From Charina bottae (Eukaryota; Chordata; Lepidosauria; Squamata; Charinaidae): DNA of 64,000 nucleotides. Location: contig JALMGJ010000006.1 in NCBI GenBank assembly GCA_023362775.1, positions 11,178,501 to 11,242,500 on the forward strand, given 5' to 3'. Below, piece after piece: positions 23,509-35,384 of this stretch (the first letter of the stretch is position 1; each line of letters begins with the position of its first letter). Below the pieces are notes generated by a model. The model was not told where the DNA came from. It worked only from the letters and a program-made list of their open reading frames with translations, and ran no database searches. The position numbers were made by a program, and so were the translations under genes.

Positions 23509-23969
23509 AACATGAGAAAAGTCTTTTGCTGGTATGAAAAGAAGAAGCCACACACTTTGGCACGTTCCAGAGCTTCTAATGTTGCTTGCTGGCATCAGAG
23601 CTTCTAATGTTACCTGGTGTGAAGAGAGAGTTCCTGAGCACCTCCTAAACTTTCACTACAATGTAAGTTCCAAACGTCAGCCTTTTGCTCAATCAAAACT
23701 TAGGAACAGTGTTTTCTGTTTGGATCTCAGGCATGGGGAGTGGTGGGCAAAACCACTGCTTTCTAGTTATCAATCACAGGCATCATAAACTGAGACTATT
23801 TAAAAAATCTTCAATGTGGTTCAAATGCACATATATTTCTCCTACACAGCATGGACCTTTCGTGAGTATGCCCATCTCTGGAAAAGCTGCCCAAGCAGAA
23901 GAGAAATACTGACGGTAAGAAAGAAAATGCTATTGATATAGGAGCTTTGTTAATATCTCTGAACCCATG
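23509..23969. other. unassigned sequence
   Basis: Contains two direct copies of 'cagagcttctaatgtt' (near 23569 and 23597). Otherwise nothing. Confidence 0.45.
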
Positions 23970-24062
23970 TCAGAAGGGAAGGTTTTATTTATTATTTATT
24001 TTTATTTATTATTTGGATTGATCCCCGCCCATCTCTACCGTGGTAGACTCTGGGCGGCAGAA
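23970..24062 (-). repeat. L2-like LINE 3' end
   Basis: A 'tttatttattatttgga' run then 'ccccgcccatctctaccgtg' and 'agactctgggcgg', the inverted L2-like terminus. Confidence 0.7.
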
Positions 24063-25414
24063 GGGAAGGTTTTAGTACAGTTTTGCCTTTCCAAAAGCAT
24101 CATTAAACCCAGATCTCCAAAAGTTGTGGGGCATATTATTGCATCCATCTTTCTGTCACCAATAGCAACCAAGACTCAATTTCCAATAGCATTCTAAAAG
24201 TGTTCTTCCAGACTACAAGTGTTTAACACAGGTATATGTGTGGGTAGATTAATTAGTGTGAAATGTTATGTGGAGGTAACTTTCAGATTTACTTGGGAGG
24301 ATGATGTATTACACATAGACAAGGTTTAATTTAAACACATGTGAATTCATAATTAGCTAGTGCTATGGTTCAGCTAAAACAGGAATACATGAAAAGTAGT
24401 CTTCTCCTATCTTCTATGATCTTCCATATCAAGCAGACTTAAATCGAGGAACTAGTCAGGGGGAGAAATCCACAGGGGGTTTGGTGTTGAACATCATGAG
24501 TCTACCTTGCATCAGTTTTGGATTCTGCTTGTCTCCTCCAAAGTCCAGCCAAATTTGGAATGTGCTGTTTTCACCTTGCCACTACTTGCCTACTTACAGA
24601 CAACACTGATCCACTCCTTTTTTATACAAGGAGGGGGCAGCAGCATCTAGATTCCTTGGGAACCATGGACTTTACATTTTCCCATTTTCTTTACCCATTG
24701 ATCTTAGATTCACAGGGCAATATCTAGGATCTGAAACCTCCAAGGCCTATGGAAGTCTCCTAGCCTTCCCAGTTTGACCCTGTATGAAGGGAATAGAGGC
24801 CTTTCAGTGTGGATGGATTGAAATATGGCTGAAATGCCTTTGGAATTTGTTTAGAACTGGATTAATTTCAAAGATCAAATGAGACACTCACAAAATTAAT
24901 GCACATGAATGTGATGAGTTCCTAACCGGTCTAATGAAGTTTACTTGTCACTACCAGCCATAAAAAAAATACAATTTTTTACTCTTTCCAACTCAATGGA
25001 AAGTTGGGAAAATATGTAAAGAGGATTAGGGCTCTCCACTAATAGGCTAATTTTCTGAAAGTAGAACAGAAAGGAACCACCCTGTCACATGATCCCAAGT
25101 GGAGAATATGTAGCCTACCCCATGCTTCCCAATGCATAGATACACAACCACATACAGATGCAACATGAAGGCCACTCCCCTGCATTCACACACCCATAAA
25201 TGCAACATGTTACTTCACTACACAGAGGAAAATGCAGGCACCTCCTGTGACTACTGCTAGTAAAGGAATTGGAAACAATTCCACCAGCCATGCTCTTCAT
25301 GTGTTCCTTACTTTATTTCAATGTTCCTTCCTGGAACAAAAAGGAGGACTTAAATCTGAGGTTAAGAGAGGAACGTATGGAATGTGCAGATGGAGCTGCT
25401 GAATTCAGTGGTTG
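24063..25414. other. unassigned sequence
   Basis: No recognised gene or repeat. Confidence 0.4.
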
Positions 25415-25427
25415 TAGGGCCATGCAA

Positions 25428-25761
25428 TAGGGGTGTGGTGGCTCAGCAGGTAAGACGCTAGGCTTGTCAATCGGAAGATCACAAGTTCGGAGGTTCGAAT
25501 CCCTAGCCCTGTGTGATGGAGTGAGCTCCCGCACTAGCCCCAGCTCTCGCCAACCTAGCAATTCAAAAAGCATGCAAATGCAAGTAGATTAATAGGTACT
25601 TCAGTGGGTAGGTAACAGCATTCCGTGTGCGTCATGCCGGCCACATGACCCTGGAAGCGTCTTCGGACAATGCTGGCTCTTCAGCTAACAAACGGAGATG
25701 AGCACAGGCCCCTAGAGTCAGACACGACTGCACAAATGTGCGGGGGAACCCTTTAGCTTTT
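25428..25761 (+). mobile_element. tRNA-derived SINE (Sauria/BovB-tailed)
   Basis: Full length, 334 bp. Head 'gtggtggctcagcaggtaag', B box GGTTCGAATCCC at about 25492, BovB-like tail with 'cagacacgactgcacaaatg'. Perfect 13-bp duplication tagggccatgcaa (25415-25427 and 25762-25774). Confidence 0.93.
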
Positions 25762-25774
25762 TAGGGCCATGCAA

Positions 25775-26132
25775 ATCCTTTGAAGAGTTACTCCAGAATG
25801 CACAGGAGTGTCTACAAAACACCCCCTTTTTAATTGACAAAGCAACCATGGCTGCTGCTGGAGTTTTCAACTGACTCCATGGTGTCCACAAAGAGTGGGT
25901 CAAAACTGGCAAAACTTTCAAGATGGCAAACCAAGGGTGTCAATGGAAGGTCCACCCTTTTTGACTATGCATGCATGGGGACACTGCCGCAACCGGTAAA
26001 CAGGATACTGTGGGGAAACCCAAAATAGTGGAGTAACTCTTGGGATTATATTTTGATTGGATTTTTACTTTTACTGGCTCAAATGAAAGTATAGATCCAG
26101 CTGATAATTTTGAATGCTGAAGCATACTTTAA
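25775..26132. other. unassigned sequence
   Basis: Nothing recognised. Confidence 0.4.
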
Positions 26133-26766
26133 ATGAAGCTTCCTCTGCATGTGGCGAGAGGCATTCGCCCCCATGTCTCCCCAAGAGACCTGCATTTGAG
26201 ATTGGCGCATATAACACCTTTGCTCCGCGAGCTGCATTGGGTGCCGGTTTGCTTCCGGGTACAATTCAAGGTGTTGGTTATCACCTTTAAAGCCCTACAT
26301 GGCATGGGGCCAGAATACCTGAGGGACCGTCTTATCCCCATATTATTGACCCGCCCCACCCGCTCATTCAGAGAGGGCCTGCTACGAACCCCATCAATAA
26401 GAGAGTGTCATCTGGTGGGGTCTAGAAGGCGGGCCTTCTCTGTGGTGGCACCCGCACTCTGGAACACCTTGCCCCCAGAGTTGAGGCAGATCCCCTCCCT
26501 CCCGACCTTTAGGAAAGAACTGAAGACCTGGTTCTGCCACCTGGCATGGGAAGGAGGAAATAATAGTTCCTCATGGGGGTGGTTAATTTCATAATGTCCT
26601 TCTTTTTATTAAGGCTATCTGGCCAATTGGATTTTATAATTTATTTATTGTATTAATTTGGTTGTGATTTTATATTCTTATATTCTATTTTAATCAGCTA
26701 TTGTAAACCGCCAGAGCTCCCCGTTGGGGGAGATGGGCAGTCATATAAGTTAAATAAATAAATAAA
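26133..26766 (+). mobile_element. 5'-truncated L2-like LINE end
   Basis: An open frame (26133-26594) encodes the C-terminus of a CR1/L2-group RT: HITPLLRELHWVPVCFRVQF, then FKALHGMGP, ALWNTLPPELRQ and LKTWFCHLAW. A 3' UTR follows with 'gtaaaccgccagagctcccc', 'gggggagatgggcag' and (AAAT)n. The RT catalytic part is absent. Subfamily named by resemblance only. Confidence 0.85.
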
Positions 26767-26829
26767 TTTATCTCCATCAAGCAACAGAAGTTAATGCTAC
26801 TTGCTCTTCTTACAAGATGGTGAAGGGGT

Positions 26830-27060
26830 ATTTGCAAATGTCCTGCCTCCCCAGTGGTCTGCAGCTGCCCTGGTTTCCCATCCTTCCATTTAACCCCAAA
26901 ACAAAAGATGACGAGGAAGGGGATTTCTTAGACAGGGAAAGGTGGACAGCCAGGAAAGTATCGAATTCATGGAAAAATATGTAAGAGAATGCCAGCAGGA
27001 GCACTCCCTGCTTCCTCCGACAAGAAAGTAACTCAAAAACATCACCCAAAGACATTTGAA
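26830..27060 (+). repeat. unclassified interspersed repeat, possible copy
   Basis: 'ggtctgcagctgccctggtt', 'tcccatccttcca' and a downstream 'ggatttcttag' match the start of the family at 17830 and 22830. The second half diverges, so this is tentative. Confidence 0.35.
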
Positions 27061-27747
27061 AGAAATTCTCAAACACTCCAAGAGAGAGAAACTTCATCTG
27101 AGAAATTGCAAGACAGCTATTGAGTTAGGTGAAGGGATAAAGACTCCTCCATCAGCTCAACAGAATCCTGTTGTCAGTTGTCTGCTTCTTCCCAGTGAAT
27201 ATTCTCACTCAATAGCTGTTTCACCTGGTCATTTTAAAAATAAGGCAATGTTGCATAAACCCTGATCCCTGGGTTGCCTTTTTTTCTGCTTGAATTGACA
27301 CACTCCATCCAATGTTCACCCGTTTTTCAAAAATGCAAACAAAAGTGCGAAAAAATTAAACAAAAATTGCAGCAAAGTGAAAAGGAAGAAGGGCCATACT
27401 TAAGTGGCAAAGGGCATATTTTGCTTGTTGGAAATCAGCTGAACTTAAAAGGGCATCTCAAACAGACAGAGGAAAGGTTTCTATCTGGAACTCCATGTTT
27501 GCTTTTCAGCTGTTATAGACAGTGCTTCCTAACAGCAATGTTCTTATTCATTCCCAGGCAACTTTCTATATTTTTACACTTTTAACAATCAGCCCTAACA
27601 CTGAGTGGGGCTATCTTCACCCCACTCAGCCCAAATTGGTAAAGCCATAATCATGTCTGGCTTTTCAACAGCATAACATAAACAGGGAGCAATTCAAGTC
27701 TTTACAATTCTGGGATCCAACAGTTATAAACCATGCAAAGAAAAAAA
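27061..27747. other. unassigned sequence
   Basis: No supported feature. Confidence 0.4.
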
Positions 27748-27998
27748 GAGAGCCAGTGTGATGTGGTGGTTGAGACACCAGGCTAGAAACAGAGAAACCA
27801 TGAGTTATAGTCCCATGTTAGGCATGGGACCATAGCCAGCTGGGTGACCTTGGACCAGTCATGCTCTCTCAGCCCTAGGAAGGAGCCAATGGCAAACCAC
27901 TTCCAAAATCTTGCCAAGAAAACTGCAGGGACTTGTCCAGGCAGTCACCAGGAATCAACACTGACTTGAAGGCACAAAAACAAACAAACAAATAAACA
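27748..27998 (+). repeat. tRNA-derived SINE, second family, (AAAC)n tail
   Basis: Head 'gagccagtgtgatgtggtgg', middle 'agctgggtgaccttggacca', then 'ggcaaaccacttccaaaatc' and 'ttgccaagaaaactgcaggg', ending 'ctgacttgaaggcac' with (AAAC)n. Inverted relatives lie at 30355 and 46436. The middle-to-3' block also resembles the BovB 5' UTR at about 54929-54965. Confidence 0.75.
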
Positions 27999-28104
27999 AA
28001 CAAACAACAAAACAATGCATTTGCCAAGCAGACCTCTTCATAGTAATTATTGAATTCCGACCAATAATATTTCTGTAAAATAATCACACAGTAACCCAAG
28101 ATTA

Positions 28105-28420
28105 AGATGCCAGGCTTGTCGATCGGAGGGTCGCAACTTCGGCGGTTCGAGACCTGAGCGCTGCATGACGGAGTGAGCTCCCGCACTAGCCCCAGCTCTT
28201 GCCAACCTAGCAATTCGAAAGCATGCAAATGCAAGTAGATGAATAGGTACCACTTCGGTGGGATGGTAACAGCGTTCTGTGCGCATCATGCCGGCCACAT
28301 GACCACAGAAGCGTCTTCGGACAGCGGTGGCTCTTTGGCTAACAAATGGAGATGAGCACCGGCCCCTAGAGTCAGACATGACTGCACAACTGTGCGGGGG
28401 GAACCTTTACCTTTACCTTT
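28105..28420 (+). mobile_element. tRNA-derived SINE (Sauria/BovB-tailed), short 5' truncation
   Basis: Same family as 25428; the head lacks about 20 bases. Ends in repeated ACCTTT. Perfect 13-bp duplication taacccaagatta (28092-28104 and 28421-28433). Confidence 0.92.
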
Positions 28421-28470
28421 TAACCCAAGATTACATGCCACTTCTTACATCAGAAAGAAGGGATAAACAG

Positions 28471-30123
28471 AGACTTCCGGGGAGGCATAGTGAACTGAAG
28501 ATGTCTCTGCAAAAGTGGAGCTGACGACCGCAGCAAAGACCAAAGAACTGGTGGGTATACTGGTTCTTTCGAACCTCTCTGGATAAAGAGAGGACAGCAG
28601 ATCACCCACATGTGCTCCCAATGGCTACTCCTTACAAGGAGACCGCAGAACAGCAATTTTCTGCAGGTTTGATCACCAGGAAATGATGGGATCAGCCATC
28701 TTGCTCAGAACCTATGGCGGAGCCTTTTAAAGGAAACTAAGTTCACAAACCTCACTTTCTAATCAATTTTAGAAATTGCTTTTTAACCATCTTAAAGCTA
28801 ATTAGAGACCTTCAAAATGACAAGTTTGAAAAGTTGCCAGACAAGTTTAGCTTCAACTCTGATCAAAAGAAAAGTTAAATACAAGTTTAAGAACTTAAAG
28901 AATTTGAAATAAACAGCAAAAAGCTAAGAAAGTTACAAATGGATTAAGGATCCAGTTAAATTTGGAATATTGAATTTTAATATAAGATTTTAGAATTAAT
29001 TATAAAAAAATAAATAGCTTCTCATGGGAACCAGAGTTAATTTGGCTATCTTCGTTCATAACAAAAATAAGCAACTTTGAGATTTTAGAAACTGGATACT
29101 AGAAGGGACTAAAGATTCTAAGTTGAAGGGGAAAAATACAAGCCAACTTTTGGTGTCAGTTAACTGGGACTTACAAAATGACACAAAACATTGGGAATAT
29201 TAAAGGAGATCTTTGAAGAATGGAGCCAGAAATTAGTAGCTACAATATCAACAGTGTCAGTAGTGATGTCTGGTTCTATTAAATTATATAATAGATAAAT
29301 TATGTCCAAATTATATAATAGATAAATTATGTCCAAAGGATGTAAATGAGAGAATGACAGATGTGGAACGTACTGACAGTGGAACTACAAGTGACAGGCC
29401 AAGAGAATGATTTGGAAAAGGATGCATTATTGCATTATTGAATATACAAAAGAAACTGGCTGAAGTTTTTATTTATTTATTTATTGGATTTATCACCACC
29501 CATCTAACCCTGTTTTAAAAATTAAAGGGGAAATTCAAATGACAAACCAAGAGAATGACCTGGAAAATGTTTTCTTAATGGAACTACAAAAGAGGCTTAT
29601 TAAACCCTTGAAGAAATTTGTTTGATGGGATAAAGAAGAATTGAAGAGAAATCAAATCGTATAACAATATTTGAATGAACTAAATAAAAGATTAAGACTG
29701 TTAGAAGTAAAAGGAAGGAATATAAAGTTGGTTTATTTGATCAAGATTAAAATAAGACATTTATTTGCAAAGTTCTGACAACCTTTTATGAACTTTTTGC
29801 TGACACCAGGATTGAAAAGTTGATGTTTAATGGATTTACTTATAGATAAAGGATGGGATATGGGATGAAGATATATCTGTTTGTAACCTTATAGTGCGTG
29901 AAGAGTTACTAAATTTGTCTATACTTGTAATGAAAGTTGGAAGTCACATCTTTATATATTTCTTTTCTTTTTCTTTTTCTTTATATTTTTTTTCTTTCTT
30001 TTTCTTTTTTCCTGCACTTTTTATTCTTTCTTACTATTCTTTTTCCTTTCTGTAAGTTTAGTTTGTATTAGCTTTTACTATTGTAATCAAAATCCTTAAT
30101 AACAATTATATACCTATAGAAAC
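28471..30123 (+). mobile_element. L1-like element lacking ORF2 (HAL1-like)
   Basis: A perfect 13-bp duplication aagggataaacag (28458-28470 and 30124-30136) marks 1653 bp as one insertion. The start ('agacttccggggaggcatag', 'gagatgtctctgc'-like) resembles squamate L1 5' UTR. The A-rich middle translates in pieces to Lys/Glu/Leu-rich coiled-coil-like segments (for example near 29535-29720), as an L1 ORF1 would. A T-rich 3' UTR follows and no endonuclease or RT motif is present. Internal changes: a direct repeat 'aaattatataatagataaat' near 29285 and 29307, and an L2-like tail at 29466-29510. Confidence 0.65.
29466..29510 (-). repeat. L2-like tail fragment
   Basis: 'tttttatttatttatttatt' then 'ggatttatcaccacccatct', inside the L1-like element. 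Confidence 0.55.
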
Positions 30124-30136
30124 AAGGGATAAACAG

Positions 30137-30354
30137 GGAGCCAAAGGAGAAGCATTTGTAAATGAGAATAGCAATTGACCTATATGTAATTCATAGTGTT
30201 GAAAAAAAGAGAAGAAATCAGCAAAACAATTCTACCTCAAAAGAAGACAATTAAATTAAGCAATTCTCAAATAAAACCCATGCAACTATAGCAAAAGAAA
30301 AGAGACATTCATAAAAAGTAGTGTTACTGTTAGTTTTATACTTTCTGTGTTCGT
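30137..30354. other. unassigned sequence
   Basis: AT-rich; nothing recognised. Confidence 0.4.
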
Positions 30355-30535
30355 GTGTCTATCTTTCTGTGGTACCTTCAAGTCAGTGTTGACTACATGT
30401 ACAAGTTTGTGTAGTTTTCTTGGCAGGATTTTTCAGAAATGGCTTGCCCTTGCCTCCTTCCTAGGGTTGAGAGAGAGGGACTGGCCCAAAGTCATCCAGT
30501 TGGCTTCACACTTAAAGTAGGATTAAAAATCACAT
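30355..30535 (-). repeat. tRNA-derived SINE, second family
   Basis: 'accttcaagtcagtgttgac', 'gtagttttcttggcaggatt' and 'atggcttgcccttgcctcct' are the reverse complement of the 3' two thirds of the SINE at 27748. Confidence 0.7.
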
Positions 30536-30540
30536 TCACA

Positions 30541-30852
30541 AGACACCAGGCTTGTCAATCGGAAGATCGCAAGTTCAGAGGTTCAAATCCCTAGCCCCAT
30601 GTGATGGAGTGAGCTCCTGCACTAGCCCCAGCCCTTGCCAACCTAGCAATTCGAAAGCATGCAAATGCAAGTAGATTAATAGGTACCACGTCAGTGGGTA
30701 GGTAACAGCATTCCGCAAGCATCATGCCAGCCACATGACCGTGGAAGCGTCTTTGGACAACGCTGGCTCTTCAGCTAACAAATGGAGATGAGAACCGGCC
30801 CCTAGAGTCGGACACGACTGCACAAATGTGTGGGGGAAACCTTTACCTTTTT
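30541..30852 (+). mobile_element. tRNA-derived SINE (Sauria/BovB-tailed)
   Basis: Same family as 25428; 'agacaccaggcttgtcaatc' to the 'cctttacctttt' tail, 5' end slightly short. No clear target duplication seen. Confidence 0.88.
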
Positions 30853-30914
30853 ATTGTATTATTTATCAAACAGGGCATAAGTTTGTCTAATAGAAACAGT
30901 TTGTGGTCAGATAC

Positions 30915-30916
<2 letters not shown>

Positions 30917-30945
<29 letters not shown>

Positions 30946-31223
30946 CAGTCGTTTAGTCGTGTCCAACTCTTCGTGACCTCATGGTCCATAGCATGCCAGG
31001 CCTTCCTGTCCTCCACTGTCTCCCGGAGTTTACTCAAATTCATGTTCATTACATTGCTGATGCTATCTAACCATCTCATCCTCTGCCGTCCCCTTCTCCT
31101 TTGGCCTTCAGTCTTTCCCAGCATCAGGGTCTTTTCCAGGGAGTCCTCTCTTCGCATTAGGTGGCCAAAGTATTTGAGCTTCAGCTTCAGCATCTGTCCT
31201 TCCAATGAGCAGTCAGGGTTGAT
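30917..31223 (-). mobile_element. 5'-truncated RTE-BovB LINE
   Basis: 307 bp of the BovB end, nearly identical to 57725-58012 in inverse. (TTG)n at 30917-30943 is the complement of the BovB CAA tail. The reverse-strand frame ends in MDHEVTKSWTRLND. Perfect duplication tcagatactg (30907-30916 and 31224-31233). Confidence 0.95.
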
Positions 31224-31347
31224 TCAGATACTGTGCTGGACCATAAAAAGGACAGGTTTGGGGTAGGCTTAGCGTCTTATGCAAATCTCTAGAAAAAGGA
31301 TGGAATCACCTTTTTCATCAGGTGTGAGAGTGACTGATTCATTAATT

Positions 31348-31577
31348 AGAGCCAGTCTAGTGAAGTGGTAAAAGTGTTGGATTGGCAGCAGGGAGACCCA
31401 GGTTCTAGTCCCCCAATAGCCATGGAGGGTCCCTGGGTGACTCTGGGCCCATCCCTTTCTCTCTCAGCTCAATCCATCTCACAGGGTGGTTGATGGGGAA
31501 CACAATGGGAGAAGGCATCTCTTTGTACAATGTCATGAGCTCCTGGAATATACAGTAAATCTAATGAATAAATATAG
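31348..31577 (+). repeat. tRNA-derived SINE with L2-like tail
   Basis: 'gagccagtctagtgaagtgg', 'gacccaggttctagtccccc', 'ctgggtgactctgggcccat' and a short AATAAA-rich end. Related to the copies at 33665, 44992 and 59456. Confidence 0.7.
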
Positions 31578-32399
31578 TACTTACTTAGGAATCTACATGC
31601 AAACAACCACAATCACTGGTGTTTTTGTACAGTCTACTGATCTCTCAAAAGGTCTTCTGATTTGATGTGATAGAGATGAATTAAATATACCTCTTAAAAA
31701 ACCACAAGGTGTGCACATACATTCATAGGTACATCAGCAAACATACACTCACATATTTGCTTGTCTTTATTCAAATGCTCTTTCCCAGCCACCTCTTTCT
31801 CTCTCTGAAACAATCTATCAAAGAACATTTAGGTGTACTAAAATCAGTATCATCTTTTTAAAAAGTTGGTTGTCTTTTTGAGCTTCATCTAGCTCTTTAT
31901 CAAAAGTTCTTTCTTTTTACATGAGATACATGTCTCATTCACTGAAGGACAATTAGTGAGTAGAAACCTTCAGGAGGAATAATACAATCGAATAATAACT
32001 CATCCTGAGCTCTGAAGAATACTTACACTGATTCCACACCATAAAGATATTTTTCCACAGCTGAAAATCACAAGTTAATTTCGCTAGAGAGACCATCAAC
32101 TTTCCAAAGGCCCAAGGAAGAAAATATGATTTACCAATATGCCAGCTTCAATTTCAAGAACTACAAAAAGATTGTGGCGGGAGGGGATAATATAATAAAC
32201 CATGAAATCACTTTTTTTTACTCCCCTTCTTTGAACACATCCAACAAATGAAATCTTAGAGATCCAAAGAATGCTATAGATATCTATGAGAATGAAAATA
32301 AGAAAACTAAAACTATATACAGTACATGCTCCCATATAAAACTCATGGAATTACCACAGTTGGTTAATACTAACTTTTTTTTTAGTGTTAAAATGAGGC
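31578..32399. other. unassigned sequence
   Basis: No supported feature. Confidence 0.4.
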
Positions 32400-32523
32400 A
32401 TTACCAGAGTATCTCGCTGCCCAGAGTCACTTGTCGGAGATGGGTGGCCATATAAAATGAATGAATGAATGAATGAATGAATGAATGAATGAATGAATGA
32501 ATGAATAAATAAATAAATAAATG
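32400..32523 (+). repeat. L2-like 3' tail with (GAAT)n/(AAAT)n
   Basis: 'gcccagagtcacttgtcgga' and 'gatgggtggccatataaaat' followed by about twelve GAAT units (32456-32506) and AAAT units. Confidence 0.7.
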
Positions 32524-32944
32524 CTACAGGAGAAAATATATACAAGCCATCATACCTTTGTCACCTGCAGATGAGGTGAGAGTGAGGATCATGGCTGAAA
32601 TTAATTAACCATACATGTGAGAACAAGCCCCAACTAGATTCCAAATAGACAGAGATGGAGAATCTGTGACAAGCTTACATACAATCCAAGAGTAGAAACA
32701 GGCTTATTTTACTGTATTGACTGAGTTTACTCTAGAAAGTAATAAAGAACATGACTCTACCCAAAAATGTAGTTGAAATGAAAAAATAAATAAATAAACC
32801 TATGTATTTCTAATACAGAGAACACTCAACATCAAAAGCTCTCCCACCCACTTCAACATATATACCTCCAACATCCATTTGAGATATCTAGGTCACCCAG
32901 TAAGGCTGACTAATAAAATGTTCAGGACAGAGCAAAGGAACCCT
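32524..32944. other. unassigned sequence
   Basis: Nothing recognised. Confidence 0.4.
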
Positions 32945-33190
32945 TTTTCACACAGCTATTGCTGGGCAGAAATATCTCTTCGAATTTTTCCATCATATTT
33001 GTGGCCAAACAAATTGGGTGAACAATTACTTGAAATTTCTCTGGGGGAGGGAGAAATTTTCTAACAATTTTTCAAGGGCAGGATGCCTCCTTAAGGCTGA
33101 CAATAGCACAGCTTCTCCAAGACACCTAACAGGAGACATTCCCTGACCCCATCCCTTGGGGTGAAAAGCCAGAAAGCTGCAGTCCATGGG
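32945..33190 (-). repeat. unclassified interspersed repeat, copy 3
   Basis: Its reverse complement carries 'ctgcagctttctggcttttc', 'ggaatgtctcctgttagg', a Pu-rich block and 'ttcacccaatttgtttggcc', in the same order as copy 2 (22830-23065). Confidence 0.5.
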
Positions 33191-33664
33191 AGAGAGTACG
33201 AAACAATGAAAAACAGGACATTTATAAACACAGTTTATAAATAAATAAGCACAAGAACCTATTTTTCTCAATTATCCCAAATTCCCTTTTGCTTTGAAAA
33301 AGGAAAAGAAAATAAATGCTCCTTTCTCAACTGGAATGGAAACTGCTAGGAAAAAAATGTGGGAAAAATTCTCCTCCTTATAGCACACACAACTTATCGT
33401 TAATTTATGGATGCTGGTGCCACACAATATGGTAATCTCCAGTGGCTGAAATGTCTTTGAATGAGAATTTGACGAATCAATCTACCAGCGGCTGTTAGAA
33501 ATGATAGCAGTACCCGGACCCTGGGTTTCAGAAATAATGCTCTGATGGCCAATTTCTAGCATTTCAAAAGATCTCATTGTGGGAAGGTGAGTGGACCTTT
33601 ATACTGAACATGGTAGATCTTATATTGTTTGTAGTGTAGATTTGCATACATGTTTTGACAAAAG
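33191..33664. other. unassigned sequence
   Basis: Nothing recognised. Confidence 0.4.
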
Positions 33665-33996
33665 CTAGAGCCAGTTTGGTCTAGTGGTTAAGGCACCAGG
33701 CTAGAAACCAGGAGACTGAGAGTTCTAGTCCCGCCTTAGGCATGAAAGCCGGCTGGGTGACCTCGGGCCAGTCACTCACTCTCAGTCCTAGGAAGGAGCC
33801 AATGGGAAACCAGGAGACTGAGAGTTCTAGTCCCACCTTAGGCAGGAAAGCCAGCTGGGTGACCTTGGGCCAGTCACTCTCTCTCAGCCCAACTCACCTC
33901 ACAGGGTTGTTGTGGGGAAAATAGGAGGAGGAAGGTGTATTAGATATGTTCGTCGCCTTGAGTTATTTATAAAAATAATAAAGGCAGGATAGAAAA

Positions 33997-34036
<40 letters not shown>

Positions 34037-34052
34037 AAATAAATAAATAAAT
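33665..34052 (+). repeat. chimeric/dimeric tRNA-derived SINE
   Basis: The segment 'aaaccaggagactgagagtt' to 'ctctcagyc' occurs twice in tandem (about 33706-33787 and 33808-33889). The first copy leads into 'ctaggaaggagccaatggga', typical of the 27748 family; the second leads into 'aactcacctcacagggttgt' and the (AATA)n tail of the 59456 family. Confidence 0.8.
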
Positions 34053-35030
34053 GGCTAGCTGATTAAATCTACTGGAGTGGTTGGAGTAGCAAGAATGTCA
34101 TGATTGCACACTGTGAACGTATCAAGCAAGGAGATTCAGCCAAATGGTACTCCCCTGTTACACATCAAGATCTTTCCTGAAGTTTTCCCATGGGAAATAT
34201 CTGTGCACAAGGATCAGGATCACAAGAGCAACTCCACTTTTACTCCATGACCCCACCTTCATGGACAAGAACAGAAGGTAAAGAAAAGGGCTGGTGAGAG
34301 CAATACTATTTTCCCCCTTCTCAAAGAATAAGCATGTCAAGATTTCTCACTTTTCCTATTTATATTTTCAGCAAAGATAAAAATATCAGAACATAGTTAG
34401 AAGGGTGGTGGGGTTTTTTTCCCTTTTGTCACCTCGCATGAAAACTTGGTTAATTAGTATCACATTGAGTGATAGCCTTAGTCTACATGTGACAGTATTC
34501 GCCCACACGACACCTCATTCTGCCACATTAGAACTTAATTAGGAAGAGGCCTGTGAATGCCAAGTCTTAGCACTAATCCAAATTTTGTTGGATGATGTTT
34601 CATTTGGGGAAGCTGTGTTAAGATCGAGGAAGATATTATGAAGAAGAGATAAGATTTTAATAGCATGCATTCTCATCTGGATTTCACAATCCAGGGAGTT
34701 CATCATAAAAAAAATCATAGGGATATAGCCCACATGACAAAGAATGCTATCTTGTTGTGTTGAGATGCCTGCAGGTACGTACAATGAACCTCATCCCCAT
34801 GATCTTTAGGAGTTTTCATAGGAGATATTGGCTGGATTGAAACCACTGCCACATGGAAACCATTTGGAAACTTAGAACTCTAGTAGGTTTCATCAGGGGG
34901 GAAGCACCTTTTGGAATAAGGGATCATTCAGATTTGAAATCTTCTGTCTACAGGCAGGAGAAGATTGGCAGTTGTCTTATACTGAGTCATCCCTGGCTCT
35001 TCTACTGCCACCACAGAGGTAAAGCTATGG
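34053..35030. other. unassigned sequence
   Basis: No supported feature. Confidence 0.4.
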
Positions 35031-35038
35031 CTCTACAG

Positions 35039-35172
35039 CAGCCTTTCTCAACTTTTTGACCCTGGAGGAACCCTTTCAAATATTTTTCAGGCCTCAGGGA
35101 ACCCCTGCACATTCAGGCTCAAATATAGGCCAGAAGTTACAAAATTATTATATTTGTTTCACGTGTAGGCCT
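35039..35172. mobile_element. hAT-type element, 5' half
   Basis: Same family and orientation as 3816-4124 (starts CAGCCTTTCTCAAC). It breaks off at 'gcctgtgta', exactly where the ACAGGTAGTCCT-type MITE begins. The other half is not found downstream. Confidence 0.75.
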
Positions 35173-35384
35173 GTGTACAGGTAGTCCTCACTTAACAACC
35201 ACACTTGGGACCAGAATTTCGGTTGCTAAGCAAAGCGATCATTAAGCGAATCCAACCCAATTTTACAACCTTTTTTGCGGCTAGAAACCCTGCAGTAGAG
35301 CATCACAAGCATTTACAACAAATAAAAATTGCATCCAGATCGTGACATCATGATGCAAAGCTCATCCTTACATACTTGCATTAT
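35173..35384. mobile_element. MITE, left part
   Basis: 'tacaggtagtcctcacttaa', 'ggttgctaagcaaagcgatc' match the family at 6797 and 50388. Right end not found; the L2-like LINE interrupts. Confidence 0.65.
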
